Source of the DNA: Flavobacteriales bacterium
GTDB taxonomy: Bacteria > Bacteroidota > Bacteroidia > Flavobacteriales_E > Vicingaceae
DNA length: 64,000 bases
Direction: 5' to 3'
Assembly: GCA_905339165.1 (NCBI GenBank)
Contig: CAJPFH010000005.1
Coordinates: forward strand, 147,120-211,119
Below are positions 45,945 to 56,731 of the stretch, piece by piece. The notes beneath the pieces are model-generated. The model was not told the DNA's origin. It did not search any database and saw only the letters and a list, made by a program, of their open reading frames with translations. The position numbers and the translations under genes were made by a program. Every line of letters starts with the position of its first letter. The first letter of the stretch is position 1.

Positions 45945-47135
45945 TTAGGCTAAAACTTCTTTTACTTTTTGGGCTGCTTCTTCTAGTAAAATGGCAGAGA
46001 GAACTTTTAAACCGGATTGCTCTATAATTTTCTTTGCTTCTTCCGCATTTGTTCCTTGCAAACGAACAATAATAGGAACTTGAATATTACCTATATTTTT
46101 ATAGGCGTCTACAATACCTTGAGCTACACGGTCGCAGCGTACGATTCCTCCAAAAATATTCACTAGAATTGCTTTAACATTGGGATCTTTTAGTATTATT
46201 CTGAAAGCTTTTTCAACACGCTCCGCATTGGCGGTTCCTCCTACATCAAGGAAATTAGCGGGTTCTCCTCCCGATAGTTTAATAATATCCATGGTAGCCA
46301 TAGCTAATCCTGCTCCATTTACCATACATCCCACGTTTCCATCGAGTTTTACATAGTTCAGATTTGCTTCTCCAGCTTCCACTTCAGTGGGGTCTTCTTC
46401 ATATATATCGCGAAGAGCAAATAAATCGGGGTGACGAAATAGGGCATTTTCGTCTAAATTTACTTTTGCGTCTACTGCAATAATTTTATCATCAGAGGTT
46501 TTTAAAACAGGATTTATTTCAAAAAGCGATGAATCTGTTTTTTCATAGGCCGTATAGAGTGCGTTCACAAATTTTACCATTTCCTTAAAGGCATTACCAG
46601 AAAGACCAAGATTAAAAGCAATTTTTCTGGCCTGAAAAGGAAGTAACCCTGTTTTTGGATCAACTTCTTCCTTAAAAATAAGATGTGGCGTTTTTTCGGC
46701 AACCGCCTCAATATCCATTCCTCCTTCGGTTGAATACATAATGATGTTTCTTCCCGTGGAACGATTTAACAAAACGCTCATATAGAATTCTGCAGGTTTT
46801 GAAGCACCCGGGTAGTATACGTCTTGGGCAATCAGAACTTTTCTAACCAACTTTCCTTCAGGTCCGGTTTGTGGGGTAATCAAATTCATTCCTAATATTT
46901 TTGAAGACAATTCCTTTACCTCTTCCAACGATTTTGCCAACTTTACCCCTCCTCCTTTTCCTCTTCCTCCGGCATGAATTTGTGCTTTTACAACCCACCA
47001 TGTGGTACCGGTTAGTTCGCTTAATTTTTTTGCTGCATCAACGGCTTTTTCCGGTGTATCGGCCACAATACCTTCTTGTATAGCCACTCCAAAACCTTTT
47101 AACACTTCTTTTGATTGATATTCGTGAATATTCAT
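45945..47135 (-). CDS. sucC: Succinyl-CoA ligase (ADP-forming) beta subunit
   Basis: 396-residue beta subunit, which carries the nucleotide- and succinate-binding sites of the TCA-cycle enzyme that makes ATP or GTP from succinyl-CoA. It starts [17 protein letters not shown], has the ATP-grasp [20 protein letters not shown] near residues 43-62, and the C-terminal [16 protein letters not shown] near 321-336. I placed the start at ATG 47135, not at the ATG 51 nt upstream. sucD is not adjacent, as is often so in this phylum. Confidence 0.95.
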   Translation of the reverse strand: MNIHEYQSKEVLKGFGVAIQEGIVADTPEKAVDAAKKLSELTGTTWWVVKAQIHAGGRGKGGGVKLAKSLEEVKELSSKILGMNLITPQTGPEGKLVRKVLIAQDVYYPGASKPAEFYMSVLLNRSTGRNIIMYSTEGGMDIEAVAEKTPHLIFKEEVDPKTGLLPFQARKIAFNLGLSGNAFKEMVKFVNALYTAYEKTDSSLFEINPVLKTSDDKIIAVDAKVNLDENALFRHPDLFALRDIYEEDPTEVEAGEANLNYVKLDGNVGCMVNGAGLAMATMDIIKLSGGEPANFLDVGGTANAERVEKAFRIILKDPNVKAILVNIFGGIVRCDRVAQGIVDAYKNIGNIQVPIIVRLQGTNAEEAKKIIEQSGLKVLSAILLEEAAQKVKEVLA

Positions 47136-47156
47136 AATAGATTTAGTTTGTTGCTC

Positions 47157-47187
47157 CAAAAATAGACCTTTTGAATTTATAAACAAA
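47157..47187 (-). promoter_or_regulatory. Promoter of sucC
   Basis: On the minus strand TTTG (47184-47187) and TATTTTTG (47157-47164) are separated by exactly 19 nt, a textbook Bacteroidota promoter, ending about 22 nt before the ATG. Confidence 0.75.
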
Positions 47188-47258
47188 CGCTTTTTACAAC
47201 ATCGTTACAGATATTCCACTTTTGGTTTTTAAAATAAGTATTTTCGCAAAAAAAATCC

Positions 47259-47912
47259 TTGATAAAAGCAATTAACATACACAAAAAATACGGCTCGTTA
47301 GAGGTGTTAAAAGGAGTAGATATATCCATTGCCGAAGCTGAAGTTATTTCCATTGTAGGAGCCTCCGGTGCAGGAAAAACCACCTTTCTTCAAATACTTG
47401 GTACACTTGACAAACCTGATAGTGGTGAATTAATAATAAAAGAAACTGCAATAAAAAATTTAAAGGAAAAAGAGTTGGCTTCTTTTAGAAATAAAAATAT
47501 AGGGTTTGTATTTCAGTTCCATCATCTGCTACCTGAATTCACTGCTATAGAAAATATTTGTATTCCTGCATTCATTGCCAATACTTCAAAAAGGGAGGCA
47601 GAGTTAAAGGCGGAGGAACTTTTAGCCTACATGGGACTTCTGCACAGAAAACACCATAAGCCAAATGAGTTGTCGGGTGGAGAACAACAAAGAGTGGCTG
47701 TTGCTAGGGCTTTAATAAACAATCCGGCTGTAATCTTTGCCGATGAACCAACCGGGAATTTGGATTCCCATTCGGCTAATGAAATGCATACCTTGTTTTT
47801 TATGCTAAGAGAAAAGTTTAAACAAACTTTTGTAATCGTTACACACAATACCGATTTAGCAAATATGGCTGATAGAAAATTGGAAATGAAAGATGGTATT
47901 TTTATTAAATAA
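47259..47912 (+). CDS. lolD: LolD-like lipoprotein-export ABC ATPase
   Basis: 217-residue ABC ATPase of the LolD/MacB group, which powers release of lipoproteins from the inner membrane to LolA. Walker [10 protein letters not shown] near residues 32-40, the [12 protein letters not shown]-loop segment near 87-97, signature [10 protein letters not shown] near 138-147, and Walker B VIFADEP near 158-164 are intact. The start is TTG 47259. The LolC/E permease genes are not adjacent. LolD is inferred from length and motif flavour. Confidence 0.8.
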   Translation: MIKAINIHKKYGSLEVLKGVDISIAEAEVISIVGASGAGKTTFLQILGTLDKPDSGELIIKETAIKNLKEKELASFRNKNIGFVFQFHHLLPEFTAIENICIPAFIANTSKREAELKAEELLAYMGLLHRKHHKPNELSGGEQQRVAVARALINNPAVIFADEPTGNLDSHSANEMHTLFFMLREKFKQTFVIVTHNTDLANMADRKLEMKDGIFIK

Positions 47913-47949
47913 AAAAGGCGACTGATAGCCGCCTTTTTTATTTAATAAA
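47901..47949. terminator. Long bidirectional terminator between lolD and the Ala-rich lipoprotein gene
   Basis: Arms of 23 nt with one internal mismatch (GGCG/CGCC core), flanked by complementary A/T tracts. It includes the stop codon of lolD and ends 10 nt from the convergent stop. Confidence 0.85.
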
Positions 47950-47958
47950 TTGCTCTTT

Positions 47959-48213
47959 TTACTTTTTAACAGGAGCGGCAGCAGCGGCAGCAGCAGAATC
48001 AGCAGCAGCTTTGGCAGCAGCTTCAGCAGCAGCAGCAGAATCGGCAGCAGCTTGTGCAGCGGCTTCAGCAGCAGCAGCAGCTTCAACTTTTGCGATAGAA
48101 TCTAAACGCAAAGAGTCTTGAATAGCTTGTTGTCTGTCTAATTCTTCTTGGCTAGGGCCACAAGAAACAATAAATGCTCCTAAAATTAAAGAAGCTAAAA
48201 TTACTTTTTTCAT
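47959..48213 (-). CDS. Alanine-rich small lipoprotein
   Basis: 84-residue lipoprotein. The signal peptide ends AFIVSC (Cys near 18), followed by an EELDRQQAIQDSLRLDSIAK segment and then a run of repeats of about ten residues each (AAADSAAAAEAAAK) to the end. The Ala/Asp/Glu/Ser content predicts one long surface-anchored helix, perhaps a coiled coil comparable in principle with Lpp. No membrane segment other than the signal. Low complexity limits any comparison. Confidence 0.8.
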   Translation of the reverse strand: MKKVILASLILGAFIVSCGPSQEELDRQQAIQDSLRLDSIAKVEAAAAAEAAAQAAADSAAAAEAAAKAAADSAAAAAAAPVKK

Positions 48214-48391
48214 AGTTGTTTTTTTTTAGATTAAGGTGGGCAAATGTAGAACTAATTTGGAATTGTACTATGTTTTTAATAAAAAAAATAATACACTAAT
48301 TTTCAAATATTTACAATATAAAAAAACAAGAACATCTTTATTACACTAAAAATTTCGACCTTAAAAAATCTTACTTTCGCAAAAAAATGAA

Positions 48392-50005
48392 ATGGGAAGT
48401 TTACAGGAAGAGATAAAGAAAAGAAAGACCTTTGGAATAATTAGTCACCCTGATGCAGGTAAAACTACACTAACCGAAAAACTACTACTTTTCGGTGGTG
48501 CCATTCAAACTGCAGGTGCTGTAAAATCTAATAAAATTAAAAAAACAGCCACCTCCGATTTTATGGAAATAGAAAGGCAAAGAGGTATTTCTGTAGCTAC
48601 ATCGGTAATGGCTTTTAACTATGAAGGAACTCAAATTAATTTGCTTGATACGCCCGGCCATAAAGACTTTGCCGAAGACACTTACCGTACCCTTACTGCG
48701 GTAGATAGTGTAATTTTGGTAATTGACTGTGCTAACGGAGTAGAAACCCAAACTGAAAAACTAATGGAGGTTTGTCGAATGCGAAATACCCCCGTAATCA
48801 TTTTTGTGAATAAAATGGATAGAGAGGGAAAGGAGCCTTTTGACTTAATGGACGAACTGGAGCAAAAATTAAATATTCGCGTTCGGCCGTTAACATGGCC
48901 TATCAGTATGGGTTTTTCGTTTAAAGGTGTTTACAATATCTACAAGAAATATCTTAATCTCTTCTCTGCAAACAAAACAAAAATAGAAGAAGACGTAATT
49001 ACTATAAAAGATCTATCTGACCCGCAATTAGAAAGTTTAATTGAAGAACGGTATGCAAAAAAGTTAAAAGAAGATATTGAACTAATAGAAGGGGTATATG
49101 AACCTTTCAAAAGAGAAGAATATTTAAAAGGCCAAGTGGCTCCCGTATTTTTTGGTAGTGCGTTGAATAATTTCGGGGTACAAGAATTATTGGAAACCTT
49201 TATAGAAATAGCCCCCCTGCCCCAGCCTAGATTTACCGATGAAAAAGAAATTCAGCCCGAAATGCCAAAACTGAGTGGATTTATTTTTAAAATTCATGCA
49301 AACTTAGACCCACGACATAGAGACCGAATTGCTTTTTTACGTATTTGCTCCGGCAAATTTGAGAGAAACAAATTTTACCACCACGTAAGGTTAGGTAAAG
49401 ATTTTAAATTCTCCAATCCCACATCTTTTATGGCTCAAGATAAAAGCGTAATAGAAGAGGCTTATCCCGGAGACGTAGTGGGACTATATGATACTGGGAA
49501 TTTTAAAATTGGCGATACACTTACGGAAGGTGAAAAATTTATGTTTAAAGGCATACCCAATTTTTCGCCCGAATTGTTTAAGGAGCTAATCAATACCGAC
49601 CCTCTAAAATCTAAACAATTGGAAAAAGGCATTCAACAGCTTACCGATGAAGGAGTAGCCCAATTATTCACTATTCAGCCTGGTAACCGAAAAATTATTG
49701 GTACCGTAGGAGAATTGCAATTTGAAGTAATCAAATACCGATTAGAACACGAATACGGAGCTTCTTGCAATTTTCGTTCCATGAATCTGTACAAAGCCTG
49801 TTGGATAACATCTGATAATACACTAAAACTAAATGAATTTTGCAACAGAAAAGCCAGCTATATTGCAACCGATAAGGACGAAAATAAAGTATTTTTGGCC
49901 GAATCGCCATGGCTTTTAAGTACAGCACAAGAGGATTACCCCGATATTACTTTCCATTTTACTTCGGAATTTAAGATGGATATAGCGAAACAAAAAAATG
50001 CATAA
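48392..50005 (+). CDS. prfC: Peptide chain release factor 3
   Basis: 537-residue translational GTPase that recycles RF1 and RF2 from the terminating ribosome. P-loop [15 protein letters not shown] near residues 18-32, switch [15 protein letters not shown] near 87-99 and NKMDREG near 142-148 are clear. Domain II and the C-terminal RF3 domain ([12 protein letters not shown] near 449-460) are complete. RF3 usually starts after [18 protein letters not shown], as here. The downstream acyltransferase gene overlaps the stop by 8 nt. Confidence 0.95.
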   Translation: MGSLQEEIKKRKTFGIISHPDAGKTTLTEKLLLFGGAIQTAGAVKSNKIKKTATSDFMEIERQRGISVATSVMAFNYEGTQINLLDTPGHKDFAEDTYRTLTAVDSVILVIDCANGVETQTEKLMEVCRMRNTPVIIFVNKMDREGKEPFDLMDELEQKLNIRVRPLTWPISMGFSFKGVYNIYKKYLNLFSANKTKIEEDVITIKDLSDPQLESLIEERYAKKLKEDIELIEGVYEPFKREEYLKGQVAPVFFGSALNNFGVQELLETFIEIAPLPQPRFTDEKEIQPEMPKLSGFIFKIHANLDPRHRDRIAFLRICSGKFERNKFYHHVRLGKDFKFSNPTSFMAQDKSVIEEAYPGDVVGLYDTGNFKIGDTLTEGEKFMFKGIPNFSPELFKELINTDPLKSKQLEKGIQQLTDEGVAQLFTIQPGNRKIIGTVGELQFEVIKYRLEHEYGASCNFRSMNLYKACWITSDNTLKLNEFCNRKASYIATDKDENKVFLAESPWLLSTAQEDYPDITFHFTSEFKMDIAKQKNA

Positions 50006-50876
50006 CAAGTTGGATAGGATTTTTTTTTATATTCTGCTTCCGTTTATTTATGCCATAGGCATCCTTCCTCTTCCTCTATTGTATTTAAAATCTTATTTCT
50101 TTTCGTTCGTTTTACAATATATTATTGGCTACAGAAAAAAAGTAGTTTATACGAATTTGAAAAATGCTTTTCCTGAAAAAAACGAAAAAGAAATAAAACG
50201 AATAGCCCGCAAATACTATCTTCATCTGAGCGATTTGATTTTCGAGACCTTGAAAAGTTTTTTTATTTCAAAAAAACAACTTAATGCACATTGTAATTAC
50301 GATAAACCATTTGTTGAATACATGAAACCCAACAAAAGCCTTATTGTTATGCTCTCTCACTTAGGAAACTGGGAATGGGCCAATTTATATATGAGCATTC
50401 ATTCTCCATACAAAGTAGTTGTGGTTTACAAAAAAATCAGCAATCGTTTCTTTGACGATTTTTTAATAAAAAAACGCAGCCGATTTGGTTCTGTTTTAGT
50501 GGAAATGAACCATATTGCCAAATATATGCTCACACATAAAAACGAAAAGATTTTTTACGTGTTTCTTTGCGATCAAACTCCTCTTCCCAAAAATGCACAC
50601 TGGGAACTTTTCTTTAATCAAGAAACCCCATTTTTACGAGGGGCTGCCGTATTAGCCCAAAAGATGAATTTCTCCTTACTTTATGGTTCTACAGAAAAAA
50701 ATAAAAGAGGGCATTATTCTTTCTATACAAAAATGATGGTAGATTTACCTAATTCTACAGATGAAAAAAATATTTTACATACCTTTATCGAAAATTTAGA
50801 GTCGGATATTCGAAAACAACCCGAAATTTGGCTTTGGTCTCACAAACGTTGGAAACACAAAAAAAGCAGTTTATGA
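49998..50876 (+). CDS. Lipid A late acyltransferase, LpxL/HtrB family
   Basis: 292-residue membrane-associated acyltransferase. An N-terminal membrane segment (about 8-35) precedes the conserved H(X)4E motif HLGNWE near residues 116-121. The family block [12 protein letters not shown] near 213-224 and the C-terminal [11 protein letters not shown] near 277-287 are intact. It adds a secondary acyl chain to lipid A. Translation probably is coupled to prfC (8-nt overlap) and to the next gene, whose ATG overlaps its stop by 4 nt. Confidence 0.87.
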   Translation: MHNKLDRIFFYILLPFIYAIGILPLPLLYLKSYFFSFVLQYIIGYRKKVVYTNLKNAFPEKNEKEIKRIARKYYLHLSDLIFETLKSFFISKKQLNAHCNYDKPFVEYMKPNKSLIVMLSHLGNWEWANLYMSIHSPYKVVVVYKKISNRFFDDFLIKKRSRFGSVLVEMNHIAKYMLTHKNEKIFYVFLCDQTPLPKNAHWELFFNQETPFLRGAAVLAQKMNFSLLYGSTEKNKRGHYSFYTKMMVDLPNSTDEKNILHTFIENLESDIRKQPEIWLWSHKRWKHKKSSL

Positions 50877-53260
50877 AAAAACTTTTTCTTCTTCTCTCCG
50901 CTGTAATTACAGCAAATTTAACTCAATCACAAAACTTTTTAGGGTATGCCAATAGCAATTATGCAGGCGTAAGCGGAATAGATTTACAACCCGCCAGTAT
51001 TGCCGATAGCCGTTACCGATTCGACATGACCTTGGCTGGGTTCGATATTTCCATGTACAACAACTACATTGGAATGCGCCCCTATGCCATAAAACCATTC
51101 AAAAAAGACCATTGGAATGAAACCTTTCAAGACGATCTTTTCCAGAGCAAATATTTGTTAGAAGATAATAGTAAAAATGTAAAACAAGTTTATTTGAATG
51201 CGGAAGTTGTGCTCCCTTCATTTATGCTTTCGCTAAGTCCTAAATCTTCTTTTGCTATCACCACACGTTTAAGAAACTTCGTAAATGTAGATGGGATTGA
51301 ATCTAAGTTTGCCAAGCTTATTTACGAAGGCTTTGATTACCCCGACTTCTGGATTCAAAATATTCAGAATGATGCCGCTATTTCTGTTCAAACCATGAGT
51401 TGGATGGAATATGGATTTAATTACGCACAAGTTGTAATGGACGAGGAAGAGCATTTTGTAAAAGTGGGTGGACGAATTAAAATTCTTCAAGGTCTTCAAT
51501 CGGCATACGTTTATGCCCCTAAACTTAAATACAATGTTCAAAATACAGATACCATCGATGTTTTTAAAACAGAGGTGCATTACGGGCACTCTACCAACTT
51601 TGAAGCAGATGAGGAAAATCTTGAGTACAAATTTGAATCATACCCTACTTTAGGTTTTGATATTGGTGCCGTTTACGAATGGAGACCAGACTGGCAAAAT
51701 TTCAAATATGATATGGACGGAGAAACAAACCTTTGGCGAAGAGACAAAAACAAATACAAACTCCGTGTAGGGGCATCTGTATTAGATATGGGAAGAATGC
51801 GTTATGTAAAAGGGTATTTTTCAGGAGACTTTTATGCCGATGTAACCGACTGGTGCGTGGCCTGTTTAGACCCTGGAAATGTAGCCGATATTGATGACAC
51901 CATTCGAAATCGCTTTTCCTATTTATCAAGCAATAATGTTTCTTATCTAATGGCTCTACCTACGGCTACTAGTATTCAAGTAGATTATAATATTTGGAAA
52001 GATTTTTATGTAAACCTTACTCCTTATTATGCTTTTCAAAGAAAGAACAGAGAATCGAAAGTGCATGGCTTATCTGCCATAAGCTTTACTCCTCGATGGG
52101 ATCATAAATGGTTTGGCGTTTTTGTTCCTCTTAGTTATAATCAACTCGGAAAGTTTAGAGGAGGTTTATCTCTTCGTTTAGGGCCCATTATTATTGGCAG
52201 TACAAACTTAACTCCTCTAATTTCTAACAAAGCAGATATCTATGGAGTAGATTTACATTTATTGGCAAAAATTCCTGTTCCTTTTGGAAAACCTAAAGAC
52301 AGAGATAAAGATAAAGTTTCGGATAAAAAAGATCAATGTAGAGATACTCCCGGGGTATGGCAATTTATGGGCTGTCCCGATACCGATGGTGATGGTATAA
52401 AAGATAGCGAAGACAGATGTCCCGAAATATTTGGTTTAGCCGAATTTCAAGGTTGCCCCGACACCGATGGCGACAAAATTCCTGACATAGAAGACGATTG
52501 CCCTGATGTACCCGGTATACCTGAATTTAAAGGCTGCCCCGATACCGATGGTGATGGCATAAAAGATAGTGAAGATAAATGTCCGGAATTAGCGGGTCCA
52601 AAAGAACTCAATGGTTGTCCTGATACGGATGGCGATGGCTTAATTGACCCTGAAGACTTATGCCCTGAACATGCCGGCCCAATTGAAAACCAAGGTTGCC
52701 CCGACCGCGATGGAGATGGCTTGCTAGACCATATTGACGAATGTCCAGATGTACCCGGACCAAAAGAAAACAGTGGTTGCCCATGGCCTGATACCGACAA
52801 AGACGGAATTATAGACAAAGAGGATATGTGCCCCACAGTACCGGGTGTTCCTGAACACAAAGGCTGCCCTCCTCCTCCGCCTATGAAAGAGAAAGAAAGA
52901 AAAATAATAGAAAAAGCATTTAGCAGTCTTGAGTTTGCTACGGCTAAAGATATTATTAAACCGGTTTCTTTCCCATCGTTAAATGAACTGGCCAAGATTT
53001 TGATTGAACATAAGAACGATTGGAAAATAACATTGAGCGGACACACCGATAACCAAGGTGATGATGATAAGAATATGCTACTTTCCGAAAAACGAAGCAA
53101 ATCGGTTAAAGCATATTTAATGAAAAAAGGTGTTCCGGAAGAAAATATTATTACCGAATGGTTTGGAGAAACCAAACCTATTGCAGATAATGATACACCT
53201 GCCGGAAAACAAAAGAACCGAAGAGTTGAAATGAAAGTAACTTTTGTGGAAGTGAAATAA
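50873..53260 (+). CDS. DUF5723 outer-membrane protein with TSP type-3 repeats and OmpA domain
   Basis: 795-residue outer-membrane protein. Signal peptide (about 1-20), a DUF5723 beta-barrel region (about 20-470), seven Asp-rich thrombospondin type-3 repeats (about 475-668; DTDGDGIKDSED and NGCPDTDGDGL pattern, which bind Ca2+), then an OmpA C-terminal peptidoglycan-binding domain (about 680-795; LSGHTDNQGDD and NRRVEMKV). It should link the outer membrane to the cell wall through a calcium-stiffened spacer. ATG 50873 was chosen because it gives a signal peptide; it overlaps the LpxL-like stop by 4 nt. A 27-bp palindrome follows. Confidence 0.9.
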   Translation: MKKLFLLLSAVITANLTQSQNFLGYANSNYAGVSGIDLQPASIADSRYRFDMTLAGFDISMYNNYIGMRPYAIKPFKKDHWNETFQDDLFQSKYLLEDNSKNVKQVYLNAEVVLPSFMLSLSPKSSFAITTRLRNFVNVDGIESKFAKLIYEGFDYPDFWIQNIQNDAAISVQTMSWMEYGFNYAQVVMDEEEHFVKVGGRIKILQGLQSAYVYAPKLKYNVQNTDTIDVFKTEVHYGHSTNFEADEENLEYKFESYPTLGFDIGAVYEWRPDWQNFKYDMDGETNLWRRDKNKYKLRVGASVLDMGRMRYVKGYFSGDFYADVTDWCVACLDPGNVADIDDTIRNRFSYLSSNNVSYLMALPTATSIQVDYNIWKDFYVNLTPYYAFQRKNRESKVHGLSAISFTPRWDHKWFGVFVPLSYNQLGKFRGGLSLRLGPIIIGSTNLTPLISNKADIYGVDLHLLAKIPVPFGKPKDRDKDKVSDKKDQCRDTPGVWQFMGCPDTDGDGIKDSEDRCPEIFGLAEFQGCPDTDGDKIPDIEDDCPDVPGIPEFKGCPDTDGDGIKDSEDKCPELAGPKELNGCPDTDGDGLIDPEDLCPEHAGPIENQGCPDRDGDGLLDHIDECPDVPGPKENSGCPWPDTDKDGIIDKEDMCPTVPGVPEHKGCPPPPPMKEKERKIIEKAFSSLEFATAKDIIKPVSFPSLNELAKILIEHKNDWKITLSGHTDNQGDDDKNMLLSEKRSKSVKAYLMKKGVPEENIITEWFGETKPIADNDTPAGKQKNRRVEMKVTFVEVK

Positions 53261-53267
53261 CCCTTCA

Positions 53268-53323
53268 TAAATAGTAAACAGAAAAGCCGCACCATTTGGT
53301 GCGGCTTTTCTGTTTACTATTTA
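53268..53323. terminator. 27-bp perfect inverted repeat at a convergent gene junction
   Basis: 53268-53294 and 53297-53323 are exact reverse complements around a TT loop. The core GCCGCACCA/TGGTGCGGC is flanked by A- and T-rich tracts, so it can terminate both the DUF5723/OmpA gene (+) and the ABC-F gene (-), which stops 7 nt beyond. Confidence 0.88.
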
Positions 53324-53329
53324 GTAACT

Positions 53330-55192
53330 CTATGCTCTTTCGCTTAATTCTAACCAACGAAAAGATTTATCATCTATCAGCGTATTTACATCGGCAAGCT
53401 CTTCGGTATATTTTGCAAGCTGTTCGTGATGTATCAAGGAGTTTTGCAAGGCCTCTAATAATTGTTTTTTTCTTTCTTCTAAGTGTTGAATTTCTTTTTC
53501 TAAACTTTCTAATTCAAATTTTTCTTTATAAGATAATTTTTCTTTCTTAGAATTTACTACTTCTAGCTTTTCATAATCTTTTCTATTTATTTTTTCATCT
53601 TTCACTTCTTTCACTTCTATTTTTAATTTTTCTCGGTATTCGGAATAATTTCCCGAAAATCCGCTCACAACTCCATTTCCTTCAAAAACAAAAAGTTGAT
53701 CTACTAACTTATCCATAAAATATCTATCGTGCGAAACAATTAATAAGCAGCCTTTAAATGAAATCAGAAAATCTTCCAACGTACTTAAAGTAAGCAAGTC
53801 TAAGTCATTAGTTGGTTCGTCTAAGAGTAAAAAATTAGGATTTTTAATCAACACGGTAAGTAAGTACAATCGTTTTTTTTCGCCTCCGCTTAGTTTTGAA
53901 ACAAAAGTGTATTGCATTTCTGGAGGGAATTGAAAGAGTTGTAAAAATTGTGATGCAGATAGCTTAGATCCATCGGAAAGAGGAATTATTTCGGCAATAT
54001 CTTTTACCACTTCAATCACTCGTTTATCTTCTTTTAACTGTAGGCCTTTTTGCGAATAATACCCTAGTACAATGGTTTCACCTAAATTTATTTTACCGGA
54101 ATCGGCATTTTCTAAACCTGCAATAATATTTAATAAAGTAGATTTTCCTATACCATTTTTTCCTACTATTCCTATTCGCTCTCCGGTTCGGAATGTATAA
54201 TCGAAGCCTTTTAAAATAGAGATGTTATCAAAACTCTTGTAGACTTTTTTGAGCTCCAGAATTTTGCCGCCTATTCTACTCATTTTAACATTTAATTTGA
54301 GTTCTTCGGTTTTTCTTTTACCTGCAATTTTATCTTCTAATTGATGAAAGGCATCAACCCTCGATTTTGATTTTGTACCTCTTGCTTTTGGCATTTTTCT
54401 TACCCATTCTAGTTCTCTACGATATAAATTTTTTGCCTTATCAAGTTCTTGTATTTCGTTAAATTCTCTCTCGGCTTTCTTTTCTATAAAATATTCGAAA
54501 TTGCCTTTGTACCTATATAGTTTTCTATTTTCCAATTCAAGGATATCGGTGCATACATTATCTAAAAAATATCGGTCGTGGGTAACTACCAGTAAGGTTA
54601 TATCGTTTCTAGTAAAATAATTTTCGAGCCATTCAATCATTTCTAAATCTAAATGGTTGGTGGGTTCATCCATTATTAAAAGTTGAGGTTCTTCTATGAG
54701 TACTCTGGCTAAAGCAAGTCTTTTCAGTTGACCTCCGGATAGACTGTTTATTTTTTGGTTTAACCACGAAATTTTTAATTTAAATAAAATCTGTTTCACC
54801 TTTGCCTCGTAATCCCATGCATTTAAAGAATCCATAAGAAGCATAGCCTCTTCAATTTTTTTCGAATCGTTTGTTTCTAGGGCAATTTCGTATGCCTTAA
54901 CCGCTTTTTGATGTTCGTTTTCTGAAAAAAACAATGCATCGTAAACCGTAAGGTTCATATCAAAACGAGGCTCTTGTTCAAGAAAAGAAACCCTTATATC
55001 ATTCCTGAAAATAACATTCCCCTCATCGGCTATATCTTTTTTATTTAATATATTCAGTAAGGTGGTTTTTCCGGCACCATTACGAGCAACCAATGCGACA
55101 CGTTGCCCTTGTTCAATTCCAAAAGATATTTTATCGAACAGAGGTTTTTCTCCATACTCTTTAGAAAGATTCTCTACCGAAAGTAAGTTCAT
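53330..55192 (-). CDS. ABC-F family ATPase (Uup-like)
   Basis: 620-residue duplicated ABC ATPase without membrane domain. Both nucleotide sites are intact: Walker A NGAGKTT and NGIGKST, signatures LSGGQLKRLALA and LSGGEKKRLYLL, Walker B LLIMDEPTNHLD and LLLDEPTNDLD. A linker lies between the domains, and a C-terminal coiled coil of about 70 residues (ending in a leucine/glutamate-rich helix) resembles Uup. These proteins act on the ribosome or DNA to relieve stalling or promote repair; the exact role is not deducible. Confidence 0.9.
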   Translation of the reverse strand: MNLLSVENLSKEYGEKPLFDKISFGIEQGQRVALVARNGAGKTTLLNILNKKDIADEGNVIFRNDIRVSFLEQEPRFDMNLTVYDALFFSENEHQKAVKAYEIALETNDSKKIEEAMLLMDSLNAWDYEAKVKQILFKLKISWLNQKINSLSGGQLKRLALARVLIEEPQLLIMDEPTNHLDLEMIEWLENYFTRNDITLLVVTHDRYFLDNVCTDILELENRKLYRYKGNFEYFIEKKAEREFNEIQELDKAKNLYRRELEWVRKMPKARGTKSKSRVDAFHQLEDKIAGKRKTEELKLNVKMSRIGGKILELKKVYKSFDNISILKGFDYTFRTGERIGIVGKNGIGKSTLLNIIAGLENADSGKINLGETIVLGYYSQKGLQLKEDKRVIEVVKDIAEIIPLSDGSKLSASQFLQLFQFPPEMQYTFVSKLSGGEKKRLYLLTVLIKNPNFLLLDEPTNDLDLLTLSTLEDFLISFKGCLLIVSHDRYFMDKLVDQLFVFEGNGVVSGFSGNYSEYREKLKIEVKEVKDEKINRKDYEKLEVVNSKKEKLSYKEKFELESLEKEIQHLEERKKQLLEALQNSLIHHEQLAKYTEELADVNTLIDDKSFRWLELSERA

Positions 55193-55258
55193 AAAACACT
55201 TGTTGTTAAAAGCCCTGCAAAAGTATTACTTTTACTCTCATAAATACTCTTTGCACAC

Positions 55259-56731
55259 TTGACACTTAACAAAACGACATACTACGCAACATTGTTTTTA
55301 CTTGTGCTTGCTTCGTTTCGCTCCTTTTCTTCCATGTATTTTCCGGCATTAAATTCTGATGATGGAATAAATATTCTAATGGTTCACTCATTCAGCATAC
55401 CAGAAAACCTTTATTTTTGGGGGCAAGACCGATATGGATCTTTTATTCCTCTATTGGCAAATCCATTGCTTAAAATCTTTTCTTTACGTGCCGAGGTTGC
55501 TGAATCTATTGTACACTTTGGAGTTTTATTACTTGGTTTTTTCTCTTTTGCTTCGTTTTTAAAATCTAGATACATAAAAATACTGTTTGCTCTGCTCTTC
55601 TTTTTTCCTCCCTATCACATGGTTGAATTTTTTAGAAACAACATAGGTTTATCCTATTGTTTAGTTGGCATGATGCTTTTTCTGTTGCATAAAATACAAT
55701 CAACCGAGATTAAACTTGTAAATAAACACTTTTATTATTTTTTATTGACCTTGCTAACCGTCTTTTCTGTTTGGCTTTCTGAATTAGCCGCAATTTCTAT
55801 TTTTATTTTATTAATTGTTTTTGTTACAAAAGTTTTTTTAAAAAAAGAAACGATTTCTAATCTTATTAGATATAAAACAGAAGTCGTTTTCTTTATTTTC
55901 ACTCTTATAACACTTATTGTGTTTATTAGTTATGCAAAACAAAATGCCATAAAAATAGAAACTTTTAAGGGTATTAATTCCTACAGCGAAGTGCTAAATT
56001 CCTTCACTATTTTTTTTGATTCTCTTTTCCAACTGATGTTTTTTAATGCGAAAGAACCTATAATCGGTATTTATCTTATTTTACTCCTATTCGCTCTGAT
56101 GGTATTCTTTTTTTCTAAGAAAAAAACAGAACTAAATAAAATGCAGAAAACACTGTTTGTTTTTTTGATAACTGATATAATCATCATTTTTAGCGTAATT
56201 ATGCTTTCTAACTGGGCCTTGCTAAACAACATTCCCCGCAGATATTTTGTAGGTTCTTACATTTTTTTAGGTTTGGCCTCTTTGATAATTATAGAGAATA
56301 CTAAGTTCAACCATCAAAAATTAAAATATTTTAACCATTTTGTATTGGTTATTATATTAACCGGAAGTATCAGTTCGTTTTATAATTTAATCTATGTATG
56401 GCCTAAAACTCTTAGCCCTAAAATAAAAGTGGTATCAGAATTCAGGCAATTAGAACCTGCAGGCATTATAGCCGACTACTGGAATTCGTACATTACATCC
56501 TGTGCTAATCCCTCATTAATAAAAGCCACTCCGCACGATGCACAGGAAATACGAAATAAGAAAATGGTTATTGAAGTAATGGAACAAGAAAATATTTATA
56601 TAATTCGAGACGGCTGGTTGGAGTTTTTTCCGGATACACTGATTCAATTTAACAATACACTAGTAAGAAGTGGGGAAGCGTTTATATTAGGCAATTGTAA
56701 TGTATGTCTTTATAAAAAATTACCGGAATAG
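55259..56731 (+). CDS. Polytopic membrane protein, GT-C glycosyltransferase-like
   Basis: 490-residue protein with about eleven membrane segments and a C-terminal soluble tail. The first loop after the initial segment contains LNSDDGINILMVHSF near residues 29-43 and WGQDRYGSF near 51-59, an acidic-residue loop like the catalytic loops of GT-C glycosyltransferases that use lipid-phosphate sugars. It may thus transfer a sugar in envelope glycan synthesis. No confident family. The start appears to be TTG 55259. It converges with the LysE gene, overlapping it by 12 nt. Confidence 0.55.
   Translation: MTLNKTTYYATLFLLVLASFRSFSSMYFPALNSDDGINILMVHSFSIPENLYFWGQDRYGSFIPLLANPLLKIFSLRAEVAESIVHFGVLLLGFFSFASFLKSRYIKILFALLFFFPPYHMVEFFRNNIGLSYCLVGMMLFLLHKIQSTEIKLVNKHFYYFLLTLLTVFSVWLSELAAISIFILLIVFVTKVFLKKETISNLIRYKTEVVFFIFTLITLIVFISYAKQNAIKIETFKGINSYSEVLNSFTIFFDSLFQLMFFNAKEPIIGIYLILLLFALMVFFFSKKKTELNKMQKTLFVFLITDIIIIFSVIMLSNWALLNNIPRRYFVGSYIFLGLASLIIIENTKFNHQKLKYFNHFVLVIILTGSISSFYNLIYVWPKTLSPKIKVVSEFRQLEPAGIIADYWNSYITSCANPSLIKATPHDAQEIRNKKMVIEVMEQENIYIIRDGWLEFFPDTLIQFNNTLVRSGEAFILGNCNVCLYKKLPE

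Noticed and set aside
47856..48086. A Leu-rich minus-strand frame in the Ala-rich lipoprotein region
   Set aside because: It is a shifted reading of the GCA-repeat DNA; the lipoprotein frame has a proper signal peptide and start.
52447..53295. A 282-codon open frame on the minus strand opposite the TSP type-3/OmpA gene
   Set aside because: It is the antisense of Asp/Gly-rich calcium repeats and has a repetitive Ser/Pro/Gly composition with no family features.
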